DNA from: Neckera pumila
Lineage: Eukaryota > Streptophyta > Bryopsida > Hypnales > Neckeraceae
DNA length: 64,000 nucleotides
Direction of reading: 5' to 3'
Assembly (NCBI GenBank): GCA_963969595.1
Contig: OZ018412.1
Coordinates: 4,032,501-4,096,500, forward strand
Shown here: in pieces, positions 14,001 through 27,331 of the stretch
Position numbering within the stretch: the stretch's first letter is position 1
Layout: each line of letters starts with the position of its first letter
Program-made: the position numbers and the translations under genes
Notes under the pieces: model-generated
What the model saw: only the letters and a program-made list of their open reading frames with translations
What the model was told of the DNA's origin: nothing
The model's database searches: none

Positions 14001-15045
14001 TGAAGGCGGTCTGAAAGGAAGCCACTGCACCAGAACTTGTGTCTTTCATCCCCGCTTTCATCTTCACTTTGTCTTTGTACAGCAGCCTGCCGCAAGTGCG
14101 GGTGGAGATGGAGGATCCCATCGAATTCATCAGGAAGGACAGGTTGTAGGCGTTGTAGCGCACATCTTCCACCATCTCGAAATTGTCGGGCGAGCTAAAG
14201 GAACGGAAGCTGAAGTTCGTGTTTTGAGCGGAACTACCGGGGATTATGAACCCTGTTAGAACTAGCAGGCCCATTATCTTGGGATGCCCATTTAACGTCA
14301 TCGTCGATGTTGCAATTGACTGTCCTTGTGAAAATTCTTACATGAAAAAAATCTAATCTTGCGCCTAGAATCTTAGCTTCAACCCATCGAAACTTTAAGC
14401 AGACTAAAGTGTGCAGCAACGTGCTCACTACCCCCCTCTTGTGATTCCTTCTGATCCATCAACTCTAAGAACGACCTCCTAGACAAATTCTAATCCAAAT
14501 CACTCACCCGCGCGCCACTCATAGGAGCCTTACCGATCATGTTCCAATTACAATCATGCTTCTCCTTGCCAATGAACCCTTTCTGATCGCTTAATTCCGG
14601 ACCAGATACCTCTCCGAGTACTAGCTTTTCCCAATCTTGAAAAACTAAATAAGATTGGAATGTTGCAGCTAAGTATGGGCTACATGCAAGTAATTCTCTA
14701 CCGCTATTTGCTAACTATTGTAAGGAAATAAACCGCCAAAGTTGGAGTTTAAACCGACTGGCCTGGACTCAATCTGCTGTAGGTTCTTACAGTCAAATAC
14801 ATATATATGTCCCCAATGTCAGATCTTTCCCCGGTTTTGCAGATCGGGAGGAGACTGAACGCCAGCGAAGATTGTTAAAGACAAGCCAGTTTCCAATAAA
14901 GCTACAAGAAATTGTGGGAACATGCAAGACATTCAAACGATTCTGGCCGCGACCTTCGATTTCTATACACCGGTCTTGTATGGCAATCAACTAACAACCT
15001 CGAAGCTAATACTGCATGTTTAGTCAGACAGTGCTACATTGTGTC
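11060..15045 (-). repeat. Segmental duplication, copy 1
   Basis: About 4 kb that is repeated, inverted, at 26,470-28,099 plus 56,410-58,958. The match covers the LecRK gene and both flanks: the 5' flank around 14,430-14,940 matches 26,690-27,240, and the 3' flank around 11,070-11,760 matches 58,230-58,950. The far 5' part differs by an indel of roughly 170 bp. This copy is continuous and serves as the reference for the interrupted one. Confidence 0.85.
12011..14301 (-). pseudogene. L-type lectin receptor-like kinase, frameshifted copy 1
   Basis: Intronless plasma-membrane receptor kinase. In order: signal peptide (start at 14,301, hydrophobic GLLVLTGFIIP, then GSSAQNTNF); legume-lectin domain with the signature FAVEFDTF and NNHIGID; one membrane helix (VGIIAGVCAAVGTVLLLAG) followed by basic residues; Ser/Thr kinase with the glycine loop GSGGFGAVYKG, VAVKRM lysine, HRDIKSSNVLL, DFG and GTLGYMAPE. 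It is an RD kinase and the kinase part is complete to its stop at 12,011. Against copy 2 it has a 5 bp insertion near 13,961-13,965, a 1 bp deletion near 13,933, and one extra base near 13,510-13,516, where the lectin frame hits TAG just before the stalk. A full receptor could not be translated, though a base-calling error at any of these sites is possible. The family senses extracellular ligands and acts in defence and development; the ligand here is unknown. Confidence 0.85.
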
Positions 15046-15401
15046 GTTCTGGCTTCTTAATGATGCGTCCCGACTGTGGCAATCCAAACTTGCACTTGCA
15101 TCAAATAGAAGTGTGAGACATTTCACTTTATGTTTCGTGTAACGAAGGAAAAGTAGCATCCCGAGACATCCCGAGACAGATAGATAATTATCTTGCAATC
15201 TCTGTGACAGTTCTGATTCGACGTACAGTTCTGAGTCAGGGACAGAGTCGCCTGCACATTTCAACCAATATTGTACATATAGACACGAGGGTAAGGTAGA
15301 AGCATCAATTGTCTACCACGCCCAGTACCCAACCTGCAGGGTGCGCTTTTTCCAACCTTAGGTTGGAAATCAGGTTTGGAGTGTTGTTTTTCTGTCTTTT
15401 T

Positions 15402-16331
15402 TAACCCCTAAAGGACCAACATGCGTTTTTTGGCCGTATAGAAATTTTGGGCAGGTACGTGTGACTAGAGATATCCATATTTGAGGCTGAAATTTTAATA
15501 GAAGGTGGGGGCGAGGAATATCTTCATGTGTACCAAGTTTCATGACATTTTGAAATACGAGTCAAAAGTTGTGACCTAATATATTGCTTTTTTTCGTAAC
15601 TGGGCAGTTTGGGCAGATCAGAAAAAATCATTTTTTCTGGAATTTTTTTTTTGAAATTGGTTCTCTACATTTATATTTACTTAAAAAGCTTTGAGTTGTT
15701 CCATTTCAATCAATGAGTCAAAAGTTATGAAGGTTTTTGGTTTGCGTGCAGTTATGGATTGTCTACTCTAAAAAAATCTTTAAAGTCGTTTATTTAACTC
15801 AATTTTCAATATTTTTGGAAAAAAAAAAACCCTAGGATGTAAATTGATTATTACAACATTACAACCGTTGGGATTAGTATTTTTAAATTCCATGATTAAA
15901 ATTTTAACAATTTAGTATTTTGAATCATTTTCTACTTCTTTCTACTTACTATTTTTTTCCTATATGTTGTTCAATTAGAAATGATGTGAAATTTTTCAAG
16001 CATATAGACAACTTGTTTAGGAAACTGAATTCAAAGAAGCACCACCTTTTTCGGCATGTTTTCATTGAAAAGTGAGCTTGCAAAGTGCAGCTGCCTGGTT
16101 TTTCGCAGGATTGAAAAAATGGTTTTCAAGACTTTGAATGCTTATATCTTATGATCCACACGGTGGAATTTTCTGAAATTTTTACCACATGTTTTCAAAA
16201 TATCATACTACAAGATCCTACGGTTACATGTGTCAAAAACTGTTTTTTTCCAAAAATTTGGTAGTTGTATTAGAAATGGCAGTTTTGGAGCATTTTTGGT
16301 GAAAACATAGTCATGAAACTTTAGGGGTTAA
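15402..16331. mobile_element. TTAA-flanked non-autonomous transposon (930 bp)
   Basis: Starts TTAACCCCTAAAGGACC and ends AACTTTAGGGGTTAA. Interior shared with the elements at 6,049, 16,652 and 20,753; the related element at 16,652 lies 320 bp away in the opposite internal orientation. A short hairpin (TTCCAACCTTAGGTTGGAA) lies just outside, near 15,350-15,370. No coding capacity. Confidence 0.75.
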
Positions 16332-16651
16332 GGTTGGAATTAATATGGTTAGGACACATGTCCCAAAGTAGTGAGCATCCTTGACAATCCAAGACTCTAG
16401 ACATTGTCTACTAGTGAAATGCACTTTTTGGCTCCCAAAATTCACTGTAATTTCAATTTTGGGAATAAAATTCTGAAAATTTTGCAATCTCCATATTTCC
16501 TATCTTCCTACATGGGAAAATTTTCCACCACCTCAAATTGCACACAATCTGCTCCAAAACTCCTTAAATGATCGACTATTGGTGCTTCTACCTTATATTG
16601 CAATTCAGTCGTCAATACCCAGATGACATAGACGGGTCTAGGTGCAACCTT

Positions 16652-17594
16652 TTCAACCTCTAAAGGTTTTGGACTATATTTTCACCAAAATTGCTCCAAA
16701 ACTATCATTTCTAATTTCTAGTACAAGTACCAAATTAAAAAAAAAAAAAATCATTTTTGGACAAATGTAACCATAGGATCTAGTAGTGCATTGGTCTGAA
16801 AAGATGTGGAAAAATTTCAGAATTTTCCACCATGTAGATTGTAAGATAATAGTGTTTGATTTGACAAAAATGCTTTTTTTGTCCCTGCGAAAAAACGGGC
16901 AGTTGCACTTCACAAGGTCACATTTATATGAAAAATGTCCAAATGGTGGTAACTCTTTGGATTCATTTTTCAAAGCAAGTTGGCTACATGCTTGTAAAAT
17001 TTCAAGTTAATTGGAATTGTACAATATATGGGAAAAAAATAGTAAGTAGAAAGAAGTAGAGAATGATTCAAAATACTAAATTGTTAAGAATTTAATTACG
17101 GAATTATAAAATGCCAATCCCAATGATTGTAATGTTGTTATAAACAACATACATCCTATGTTTCTTTTTTTGGAAAATAATTAAAAATTGAGTTAAATAA
17201 AGAACTCCAAAGTTTATTTTAGAGTAGAAAATCCATAACTGCCCGTAAACTAGAACACCTCATAATTTTCATCTCATAAATAAAAATGGAATGATTCAAA
17301 GCTTTCCATGTACATATATATCTAGAAGATCAATTTCAATATTTTATTTTTTTCTAAAAGTGATTTTTCAGAAAAAATTTGAGCTGCTCGCTAAATGTTG
17401 AAAATGACATATCATCTTTGGAATAACTTTTTAATCAATCAGTTAAAAGTTTTGAAAAATTGTTGGGCCTTAAAGCTACTCCTCGGGCATATGTTGTGCA
17501 AAAATTTCAAAGAAAAAAAAAATTTCCGTTTGTAGTGAGCTTTCCAAAATTGCTATATTGCCAAAAAATTGTCGTTTGCTCCTTTAGAAGTTAA
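16652..17594. mobile_element. TTAA-type non-autonomous transposon, degraded left end
   Basis: The left end reads TTCAACCTCTAAAGG in place of TTAACCCCTAAAGG, and the right end CCTTTAGAAGTTAA. The interior is the reverse of 15,402-16,331 over most of its length. The mutated termini suggest it is older than its neighbour. Confidence 0.7.
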
Positions 17595-18321
17595 CTTTTA
17601 GTCCCCAGGACCGTCATTCTATTTTGGTAGTAAATATTGCCAGATTATAATATTTGTATTTGTTAGATTTCAACAGTTGTAAATTGGTAGAATTTGTAAC
17701 TATGGTTGTGACCAAAATGTATGAAAATATTTTGCACAGTTTGCCATTCTAAGAGCATCTCCACAACGACTTGCCAAGTGGGGCTAATTTGCTGAACTAG
17801 ATAGGCATAGTAGAATAAATTTTTTCAAAAAACTTTGAATTAAGAAAGTTGATAAATCAAGATAAACTCCATCACCAAAGATGGGATAAAAAGGATAGAG
17901 AGTGCCTTGAAGATTGGGTGAAAAGGATAGTCAAAGCGGCCTTTGACAAGCCATGCGTTAGACACTTCATTTAGCCGTGTATACACCCAAATTTGCAGTG
18001 GTTAGCGAGTTTGCTTTGGGACAATAAAGTTGGCATGATTTGCCAATTTGGAGAGTCAGATCCACTTACTGAGTCTTGTGGGGACGCTCTAAGGTGTATT
18101 TTTGGAGCCCTCTCTTCCTAGAGAAGTTCAAGAATTGAGGTATTCTTCAATTGTGTCAAAGTGGGGATGTTCTCTACAATATTTTTACAAAATATTAGGT
18201 GCCAATTGAATCTACAATCATACAATAAATTGGTGACTTTGATTTGAACAAACAAGACCACAAGAATAGGGAAGTTTTTTTCTGGTCATTTTTTTTTTTT
18301 TTTTTTTTAAAATTAGCTTGA

Positions 18322-19169
18322 AAATTCCTAAAGTCCCAAGGCCTTTATTAGTTGTCAAATACCACGCAAAACTACCATTTTCAATGCAAAGAGCAATTTT
18401 TTTTTAAATGTCATTTTTTTGCATATCATACCATAGGATCTTGCAATAGACCACTAAATATGATAATATGTGGTTAAATTTCAGAAACTTTGATAGCATA
18501 TATTGCAAGATAAATGCATTCAAAGTGAAGAAACATGATTTATTGGCACTATGACAAACTAGTTTATAAGACTTTGAATCTTCTTATCTTAAAAATTTTG
18601 CACTGCATATTTTGAATTAAAAAAATTTACCATGGAGAATAAAGTTGAAGACTTGAAGGTCTAGGTCTTTATTAAAAAAATGAAATGATTTCAGTTCATC
18701 AAAAATTTATTAAGTAGAAGTAGATATTAAATAGAGGAAAAAACTAAATCATTAGTAGCTCTAAGATGAAATTAGAACACACTAATTTGAACGATGAGAT
18801 TGTTCTAATTAACCCTATGGTCCCTATGGATCTTTATGATTAGAAAAAATGTAAGAATTATTGAGCTCAAAAACAAGTCATATATGTTCTTGACCAATTA
18901 ATCAAGATGCTCCATATCAAATCCAAATGGAAGGAATCAAAGCTTTCCATGTAGACTAAAATATAATCTAAGGGAAACAAAAATTTTAAACTTTTACAAC
19001 TTTTGCTCTCGGGCACCAATGGAAATAAAATGTCACTTTCTTAGAAAGATACTAAGGTTTTATATCTCAAAAAAAAATTCATAGAAATTCACCAAAATTG
19101 TGCATATAGTAGGAACCTACCCAAAATCCATTTTATTCTACATAGGGACAATGGGAATTTAGGAGTTAA
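18322..19169. mobile_element. TTAA-type non-autonomous transposon, second subfamily
   Basis: The left part reads CCTAAAGTCCCAAGGCC after a long A/T run; the right end is GGACAATGGGAATTTAGGAGTTAA. It matches 23,666-24,603, which keeps both ends, in the order of its internal blocks. No coding capacity. Confidence 0.65.
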
Positions 19170-19302
19170 ATGATAATTCAAGATATAATTGACTAAGATT
19201 TACTTGACAAGTATTTGTTGAATTGATGTATTTTAGTAAAAATGGTCCAATTTCACTTGCCCTAGTGAAATCTTTGCTCAAACTTCTATGATTATGTTTG
19301 AA

Positions 19303-19458
19303 GGTGATTGCAAGAAACACCTTGTCCTTATAGATGTAGACATTGGCAATATTTTTAAAAATTTAAAAATTGTTTTTCTAATTTTAAAGTATTCTACAAA
19401 AAAAAAACATGAGTATAGTAAAACACAACAAAATCGATAGGTGTTTTTTGCAATCACC
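19303..19458. mobile_element. Short MITE, deletion derivative (156 bp)
   Basis: GGTGATTGCAAGAAACACCT at the left and its near-perfect complement AGGTGTTTTTTGCAATCACC at the right, one mismatch in 20. Same termini as the larger element at 10,077-10,669, from which it looks internally deleted. Confidence 0.75.
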
Positions 19459-20752
19459 CATGACCGTCTCTAAAAAGACCCTCTAAAACATCATGTACTG
19501 TAACCTCGGTTTGATTATGACTTTCTATTTAATTGCCAAACTATCTTAACTATCTTAAACTATAAGGATGTTGTGGACTAAAGTGGTCCAATAAATGACA
19601 AAGAATCCTTCTATGTAAGACAAAAGTGCATATGTTCATCCTTCAAATTTTGTGAAAAGGAGAGATCTTATACAATAGTTTGACTTCCAATTAGTCCTCT
19701 TGGAGTCTTTTAAGCAAACAACTTAGACCCATAACCTTCTGTGTAACCTTACCATCATCTTGAAAATCTTGGGAAATCTTTGGAAGTGAATAGAGGTGAT
19801 TACAAGGATTTACATCTAAATATCACGTAGGAATGTTAGTATTAGGTGCATTTGTAGTCATTTGCTTAAAAATTCACAACTTATTCTTACAGTGTCCAAA
19901 TAATACACTCCAAAGTGCAGAGGAATAGTTTTCTATTGCTAATAGGGCACAATGATTTGTTGGATGTCTATTTAGAAATCTTGTTCAAACCCCCTTAAAT
20001 TCACAGTATGGGTGCTTCTACCTTATACCAAAAAGGATCAGACATTACAAAAAATTTGAGGTCTCAACAAGGCCGCTAAGCCTGGCCCCCCGTGGTGATT
20101 TTAAGAGAAAAAAAAAATTGAAAATTTGAAATGTGACGTGGTCGCATTTCGACCATGTCAGCGCCATATCATATTGAATTTTTTTTCGAAAAATTAAATA
20201 AAAAATATATATACTCAATTTTTTTTGAAAAAAAAATATACATATATATATTTTTTCAATTAAATTTTTTTTTTCTTTCCATAATTGCACCCACGGGTGT
20301 CGAAAATCATGCACTTGCAGTCTTGTTGAGGCCTGAAATTTTTTGTAATGATTTCCACAGTGACTAGCCTGTCCTAACAAGGTTAAGTTTACCTGTACCG
20401 CATGTACTTGTTACACATTCAAATGCTCTTTGTCATGATAGTGAAAGAGTTGGGAACCAAGTCTAAGGGTACATTCACACCTGGCCTTAGAGGTGGTCTT
20501 AGAAGGCGCTGTTACGGCGCAGTAGGAGCAGGGCTTCACACCAATGACGTTTTGTAACTGCCGAGCCGACCTGGAGTCGACGTGAAGTCGTGCGTGGCAG
20601 GCGCAAAGTGCGGTGTTTCCAAACACGGTGGTCCCACGGTATTTTTTAAAGGAAGTGCTATCTGCCGAATTTAATGAGGAGTACAATCATCTGGAAACGT
20701 AGATATGGGATTTGTAGGACCGCTGATAGTTAAAGCCCATCTGAGAGGGCGA

Positions 20753-21660
20753 TTAACTCCTAAAGGATCAACATGCGTTTTTTGGCAACATAAAATTTTT
20801 GGGCAGGTACGTGTAAGTAAAGATTTGCATATTTTAGGTTGAAATTTTAATAGAAGGTGGAGACAAGGAATATCTTTCATATGCACTAAATTTCATGACA
20901 TTTGAAAATACGAGTCAAAAGTTATGGCCTAATTTGTTACTTTTTTTTGGTAATTGGGCAGTTTGGGCAGATCTGAAAAAATCCTTTTTTTTTAAAAATA
21001 AAATTTTGAAATTGGTTTTCTAGATTTATGTATACGCGAAAAGGTTTGAATCATTCCATTTCAATCATTGAATCAAAAGTTATGAGGAGTTTTAGTTTGT
21101 GGGCAGTTATGGATTCTAGACTCAAAAATAAACTTTGAAGTCCTTTATTTAACTCAATTTTCAATATTTTTTGAAAAAAAATAAAATCATAGAATGTATA
21201 TTGTTTATTACAGCATTGCAACTATTGGGATTGACATTTTTCAATTCCATAATTAAATTCTTAACAATTTTGCATTTGGAATCATTTTCTACTTCCATTA
21301 GGAAAAATTTGAACCTTCCAAGAGCCCTCTTCATTTTGACAACACTCCAATATATTGAGCCTAGACTTGGTACATTAAAATGCATGTGAAATGTCTCTAC
21401 CTTGTATGACTTTCTTATTGTACAAGAGCTCATCTTTCCATTAATATAGTATCCCAAAGATTAGTTGTAAGAACCATGTACTAAGCACGAGACTATTTTA
21501 TGATTTAGATGGAACATGTATCATTGTGCATGTAACCATAGGATCTTGTAGTAAGCTGGTTTGAAAAAATGTGGAAAAAATTTCAGAATATTTCACTGCA
21601 AGTCAGACCCCCCAATGTCGATCTTGTACAAGTACCAAATTTTGGAAATCAGATGCTCTT
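20753..21660. repeat. TTAA-type element, broken copy
   Basis: A good left terminus (TTAACTCCTAAAGGATCAACATGCG) matches 15,402. Homology continues to about 21,300 and resumes in pieces near 21,540-21,650, without a right terminus. Rearranged or interrupted. Between 20,450 and 20,690, just upstream, a GC-richer block of unknown origin is present. Confidence 0.55.
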
Positions 21661-22472
21661 GTTTTTCTTGACTGGGAATGAGATGCTTGCTTTTAATTTT
21701 CTCTTCTTCCGTTTTTTGTTTTTGCGTTTTCTACCGGGAATCAGAAGCTTCCGTTTCTCAATGATTACTACTGCGAACATGTAGTCGGAGGCCGGTCGTT
21801 GAAGCATCGACGATTCATTCAAGGTGACTGTGTTTCCTAAGATTCCTAAATTGCAACCCAGCTTTTCAGTGATTCTATACTGCTCTTCTTCTTCCCATTG
21901 AAGCAAACTTCTTTTTAGAACCTGTAATCTGGTTACCGTAAAAACCAAGTCTCCCAAACTGAGGCTATATTTCGTGTGTTTTCAGATCATCGCAATACCT
22001 TGCTCTGCCCGTCTTCCATCAGCGGCCGCCCTCTCAAAAATTTGAAGGCAAATAATTGAGCACTTAGATACTTCAAGAGTGCACTATCCCGTATAACCAT
22101 TGCCTTGGAGGCTGGAGGCCAGGCAGTACGTGTTTCATGTGAACGCGGCATAACTTCTCACGACTGGATTATTACCGAACCAACGCAATAAATGCGTTTC
22201 AATAAAAAATAGGCTTTCTTGTCTTTTTGCAAAGGTCTTATCTTTTAGGAACAGTTGTTACCAAAAACCAAGTGCAAATGCACCATTACTCCCTTCTGTT
22301 GTAATCAGACATACAGCACGAGACCTCCTAATCCTACAACAATTCGAATCCCAATGCTGGAAACAAGGGAACCACACATTCACACACATTCACGATGTAC
22401 TTGTTAGTATGAAATTATAAAATAGGCTCTACTTAGTACTCAATTCAATCTAATCAGCTTTGGGATACTTTA

Positions 22473-23075
22473 TTAAACCCTAAAGGACGGGGGGAATTTG
22501 AGCATAGTTCTTCTTTTTTTGACTAACTCTTGTAACAAGCATAACTCTTCAATTGTGTAAAATAATTTTGATGATCGCCATTGTTGAAATGAAAGAAGAC
22601 TTATTTAGCTTTCCTATGAAAAAAAGATCAACAAAATCGCACAATTTTTGAGAAAATGCCACCGTTGACAAGATTGATGAAAGATATTCGGTTAGGTGGT
22701 ACTTTGTATGTACGCTGAAATCAAAATGTTGAAATTGGAATGCTCAAAGGTGCTCCAAAAACTTTGATTTTTTTTCCACAAGAACATACCATCATAATAT
22801 TGATGTGTAATTTTTTTCAAATCATTTTGAAACGTAGAAAAAAAGATATGAGAATGTAAAGTGATGGCCGACAACGCCTTTTCCATTCTCAAAAAATTCA
22901 CCAAAAATCACACACTAAATCGTTTCTTGATCAGATTGCACTGATGGATTCAACAAATAAAATTATCTAGGGTCTCTTTGTTGTTCACGGACTGTTAGTG
23001 AGGTTCACATATCAAAAATTTTACAAATGTAGTTGCAGAAGCCACGTGGTGGCTTTGTGGTCCTTTAGGGGTTAA
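22473..23075. mobile_element. TTAA-flanked element, third subfamily
   Basis: Starts TTAAACCCTAAAGGACGG and ends GGTCCTTTAGGGGTTAA, about 600 bp. The interior is not obviously related to the 0.9 kb elements, so several subfamilies share one type of terminus. Its right TTAA is the start of the next block. Confidence 0.65.
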
Positions 23076-23669
23076 CTTTGGAGTGCCACGGGTGCCATTC
23101 CGTGGTGTTTTGATAACAACACTATTAGATAGAATGACTTCAAAAGCACTTTTTGGTCCATATTTTTCTTGTTGACCTTTCATGGTGGATTATGAAGAAA
23201 AATCAATTGAATTTGTAGTCTTGCAAGTGTTTGTCTTCATGTAAATGAGAAGAAAGTATAAAAAACGGATCACAGAATATACTAATTTTGTGTATTTGGG
23301 GAAGTTATTGCAATTTGAACTTTAGGAGTATTTTCAATGTCTATTATTTTCTAATTATAGAATGATACGGTAATTGAGTTTACACCATGATGTTTGTCAT
23401 TGTAATACACACGCATGGTAAAATTTTCAGGTTTTCTGATATAATTTTCTATTTGATATGATTTTTCTTTACTTTTTCTTCAAAAATTCTCAAAAAATAA
23501 ATTTTCTACATTATCTAAATTTTTGGTCAAATACAAAAGACATGAAATTTCATCTCTGAAAAATAAATATAAAATTTTTCAAACATATCTAGTTGCAAAA
23601 TAATAGCAAACAGAGTGATAGGTAGTGAGGTTTGAAATCAATGGTCATGGGTCGTCCTATAGGGGTTAA
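23072..23669. repeat. Block between two shared TTAA junctions
   Basis: This segment opens at the TTAA that closes the previous element and ends GTCCTATAGGGGTTAA, which is also the first TTAA of the next element. The left side lacks the CCCCTAAAG terminus. It may therefore be the distal part of one longer element running from 22,473 to 23,669, with an internal terminus-like sequence. Confidence 0.45.
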
Positions 23670-24603
23670 CCCCTAAAGTCCCAAGGCCCTTTTTCCATCA
23701 AAAACCACTCAAAACTGCCATTTCTATAGCTAAGAGCAAAAAAAAAAGTTTAAATGCGTTTTTTGCATATTTAACCATAGAATCTTGAACTACACTAGTG
23801 TAAGAATGTATGGAAGAAATTTTAGAAACTTTGACCATGTAGATTGCAAGATATTTGCATTTAAAGTGAAGAAATCAAGTTTTTTTGCACCTTCATTTGT
23901 TCAACTACATTTTTTGGCTTTGAACCTTCTTAACTTAAAATTTTTGCTCTTATGATTTTGAATTTCTAATTTTATATGATGAAGAATTGAGTTGAAAATC
24001 TAAGAAAAAAAATTCAAAAAAGAAACACTTAGTTCCCATTCATTAAAAATTTGTTAAGTAGAAGTAGGTTCAAGATTGAAGGAAAAATAAAATCATTAAT
24101 AGCTCTAAGATAGGGCTGAAATATACTCCGTACTAATCTCAATGGTGAGATTGTTCTAGCAAGAAATCTTAACCTTGTGAAATTTTTTTTTTTAAATTGT
24201 CAAAATTGAGTTTAGAAATGAATCCTACAAATTATTTTTTCAAGAAGATGCTCTAATTGCCCCCAAAATAAGATTGTCTATAACTTTTGCATGACAAATC
24301 CAAATGGAATGAATCAAAGCATGTATATGAGAGTAAAATCTATATGAAACAAATTTTTCAAATTTTTAATTTAGAGTTTTTGTGAGGGTTTTTTTCTGCC
24401 CAACAAACTAAAATTTGGGTTTTTTTTGCCATAACTTTTGCTACTGAGCACTGATTGAAATGAAAATTATGTTTTTGGAAAGCTAATGTGATTCTCTGTC
24501 TTCACAAAAAAATTCAAAAAATTACGACAAATATTGAGACCATAGAAGTCTGCCCCAAATCCATTTTGTCCTTCTGAGGGGACAATGGGACTTTAGGGGT
24601 TAA
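23666..24603. mobile_element. TTAA-flanked non-autonomous transposon (938 bp)
   Basis: Best-preserved member of the second subfamily: TTAACCCCTAAAGTCCCAAGG at the left, GGACAATGGGACTTTAGGGG then TTAA at the right. It abuts its left neighbour with a single shared TTAA. No coding capacity. Confidence 0.75.
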
Positions 24604-26469
24604 ATGAATGTTGATTGTAACATTCCACTCTTGTATGGAGTAAGTTACAACAAGAAAGTCATGCATGGTAAGGACATCTCACACACATTTTCGACGTACC
24701 TGAAGCTAGGCTTGTAGTGCTGTCAGATTTAATGGCCTCTTTGAAGGCCTAAAATTTTTGCAATAAGACTCAAGACCCTACGAAGTGGCAGATATTCACA
24801 CTTTCTGTCTGAAATGTGCATTGGTACTTTAGGCATAAGATTTTCAAGCTAATTCCAAATACAAGAAAAAGAAATGACCGATAAGGCTTCCCTACAATTG
24901 CACATTAATTCAATCAAAGTCACCCATTGCTTGTACGATTTTAGATTCAAGACGCACCTAATATTTTCTAAGCATGTTACAGCGAGCATCCTCACTTTGA
25001 CCCAATCAAAGAATACCTTGATAGTGGGCGTGTACTTTTGTTCTGATTAGGTTGGTTTATGCTGTCTGAAAATCTTTAAAAAATTCCGCCGGGGACTGGT
25101 TCCCTTGGTTCTTTGTACTGTTTTCCTCTATCAATGGAAATTGTTCATGTGTTTCAAATAATAAAAAAATAAAAAAAAACTCGATCAAGTCCACGTGACA
25201 TTCGTAGTCAGTGGATCCACCCTAACCGACTCTTATTTCTTTCTTTTTTTTCTTTTTTTTCGAGAAACCAATGGAAATCCATTGCAAAACAACCCATACA
25301 CAGCAGCCAAGCCCGAAGGCTGGACAAGAAAAAAGAATAACCGACTCTTATTTCACGTGGGTGCAAAATCTACTATTGCGCTCCAAGCATGAGGTTCAGT
25401 TTCTAAGTGGGAATACAAAACTATCTGTTACTCTTTCTCAGGCTATTGCAATATCATAGAGTCTTGCTAATTCTCAGGGTACTGCAAGCACTCCTCGTTC
25501 GAAACCTTCTCTTCTCCAATGCTCGAATTGATTCAAGTTCACGTTCAGTTCATGCTGCATCAAAACTAGTAATAAAATGTAAGGTAACTACACCTAAAAC
25601 CAACCGTGTTCTAATTGCGACCCCTATCTAGGAAGGATTGACATGTTGCTTGAAGTATGTTCTACTGTCAGTGATGAGTTAGGTAGGCTTAAATGGTCGC
25701 TTTAAGAGCATACTACCTTATCCCAATGCTTATTTTGCATATTGCAGCATCAAAAGGTTGGGCAAGTGCAAGCTTGCCACACGCGGGCGTTCCTTCCTGA
25801 CATACCGAGTTCTTCGAAACAAAGGTTAGGCGCGTCCAACGTGGGACTTGCCTTCGTCTTCAACTCGTCATTAGGCTCCGAGCTCGGGCAATTCATGGTT
25901 GCTGACGCTAAGGTCGGACCACCCATTTCCAACCAGGGACCAATTTCCAACCGGTACAATAGTGCCCCTATTTCCAATCAAGGCTTGTAATGTGTTTTTT
26001 ACTCTCTTTTAGGGTTGAAACCAGTAAGATCATGACACATGTCCTAAAGTATGCAGAAAGTAACAAGAAAATAGATAGTAGGAAGCTAGTTCTTGAATGA
26101 TTAGAATTGGAAGACTCTACAGATTGGAAATTAGTTTGGAACACTTTTTGGCTCCCAAAATTCACAGAAATTTCAGTTTTGCCAAAAAATTCTGAAAATT
26201 TCACAATCTGAGTATTTTCTATCTCCCTACACAGGAAAAAATCTCCATTCAATTCGACTGCTCACCATCTGCGCCACAGGAGCTTAAGTGATTAGGTATA
26301 GGTGGTCTGACCTTAACTCATTCCCAATTGGTTTAGATTAAATTATCGATCGAGTCCTCCGCGGCTCTACCTGCGATAGCTAGAAAGACTCACACTTCTA
26401 TTTGACGCAAGTGCAATTTTAGATTGCTACAGTCAGGACGCCTCATTTAAGTACAAGCCAAAGAGACAA
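24604..26469. other. Intergenic region, no gene seen
   Basis: No gene recognised. A solo terminus TAAGGTAACTACACCTAAAA at 25,580-25,599 matches the ends of the MITE at 62,140-62,420. A short triplicated motif built on ATTTCCAACC lies at about 25,921-25,978. Pyrimidine and A-rich runs occur near 25,160-25,260. Confidence 0.55.
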
Positions 26470-27331
26470 TTTAGCACTGTCTAACTAAACATAGTATTAA
26501 TGGGAAATTCCATCCGCCATTCCTTCTTTAGCTCTAAAGTCTAGCTCTAAGTCTAGGACAGGTTTAGAGTTCACTATTTCAGAGTGTATGTTCTAAAAGT
26601 AAAAGTGCCAAGTTTGTGGAATGTCGCCACTTTAACTAAGTTTTGGTTGTATTTAGCTTCGAGGCTGCTAATTGCCATGCAATATATAGAAATCGAAGTC
26701 GCATCGCAATGAATGTCTTGCATGTTCCCACAATTTCTTGGGGCTGCATTGGAAACTGGCTTGAATTAGCTGGCGTTCAGTCTCCTCCCGATCTGTAAAA
26801 CCAGGGAAAGATCTGGCATAGGGATATATATTTAAGTGTGAGAACCACGGCAGATTGAGTCTGGACAGGCCAGTCGGTAAACTCCACCTTCGGTGGTTTA
26901 TTTCCTTACAATAGTTAGCAAACAGCGATCGAGAATGACGTACTTGCATGTAGCCCATACTTAGCCGCAGCATTCCAATCTGATTTTGTTTTTCAAGATT
27001 GGGAAGAGTTTCAAGATTAGTATGAGAGGTTTCTGGTCCAGAATTAAGCGATTAGAAAGGGTTCGTTGGCAAGGAGAAGCATGATTGCAATTGGAACATG
27101 ATCAATAAGGCTCCTATGAGTGGCGCGCGGGTGAGTGATTTTGGATTAGAATTTGTCTAGGAGGTCGTTCTTAGAGTTGATGGATCAGAAGGAAACACAA
27201 GAGGGAGGTAGTGAGCACGTACGTTTTAGTCTGTTCAAAGTTTCTAAGGGTTGAAGATTCTAGGCGCAAGACCGGATTTTTTCATGTAAGAATTTTCACA
27301 CGGACCAATTGGACCAATTGTAAAATCGACT

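Noticed and set aside
25030..25190. LINE or SINE tail
   Set aside because: An A-rich end follows unique-looking text also faintly similar to 3,540-3,660 and 32,570-32,610, but there is no reverse transcriptase, no pol III box and no target duplication.
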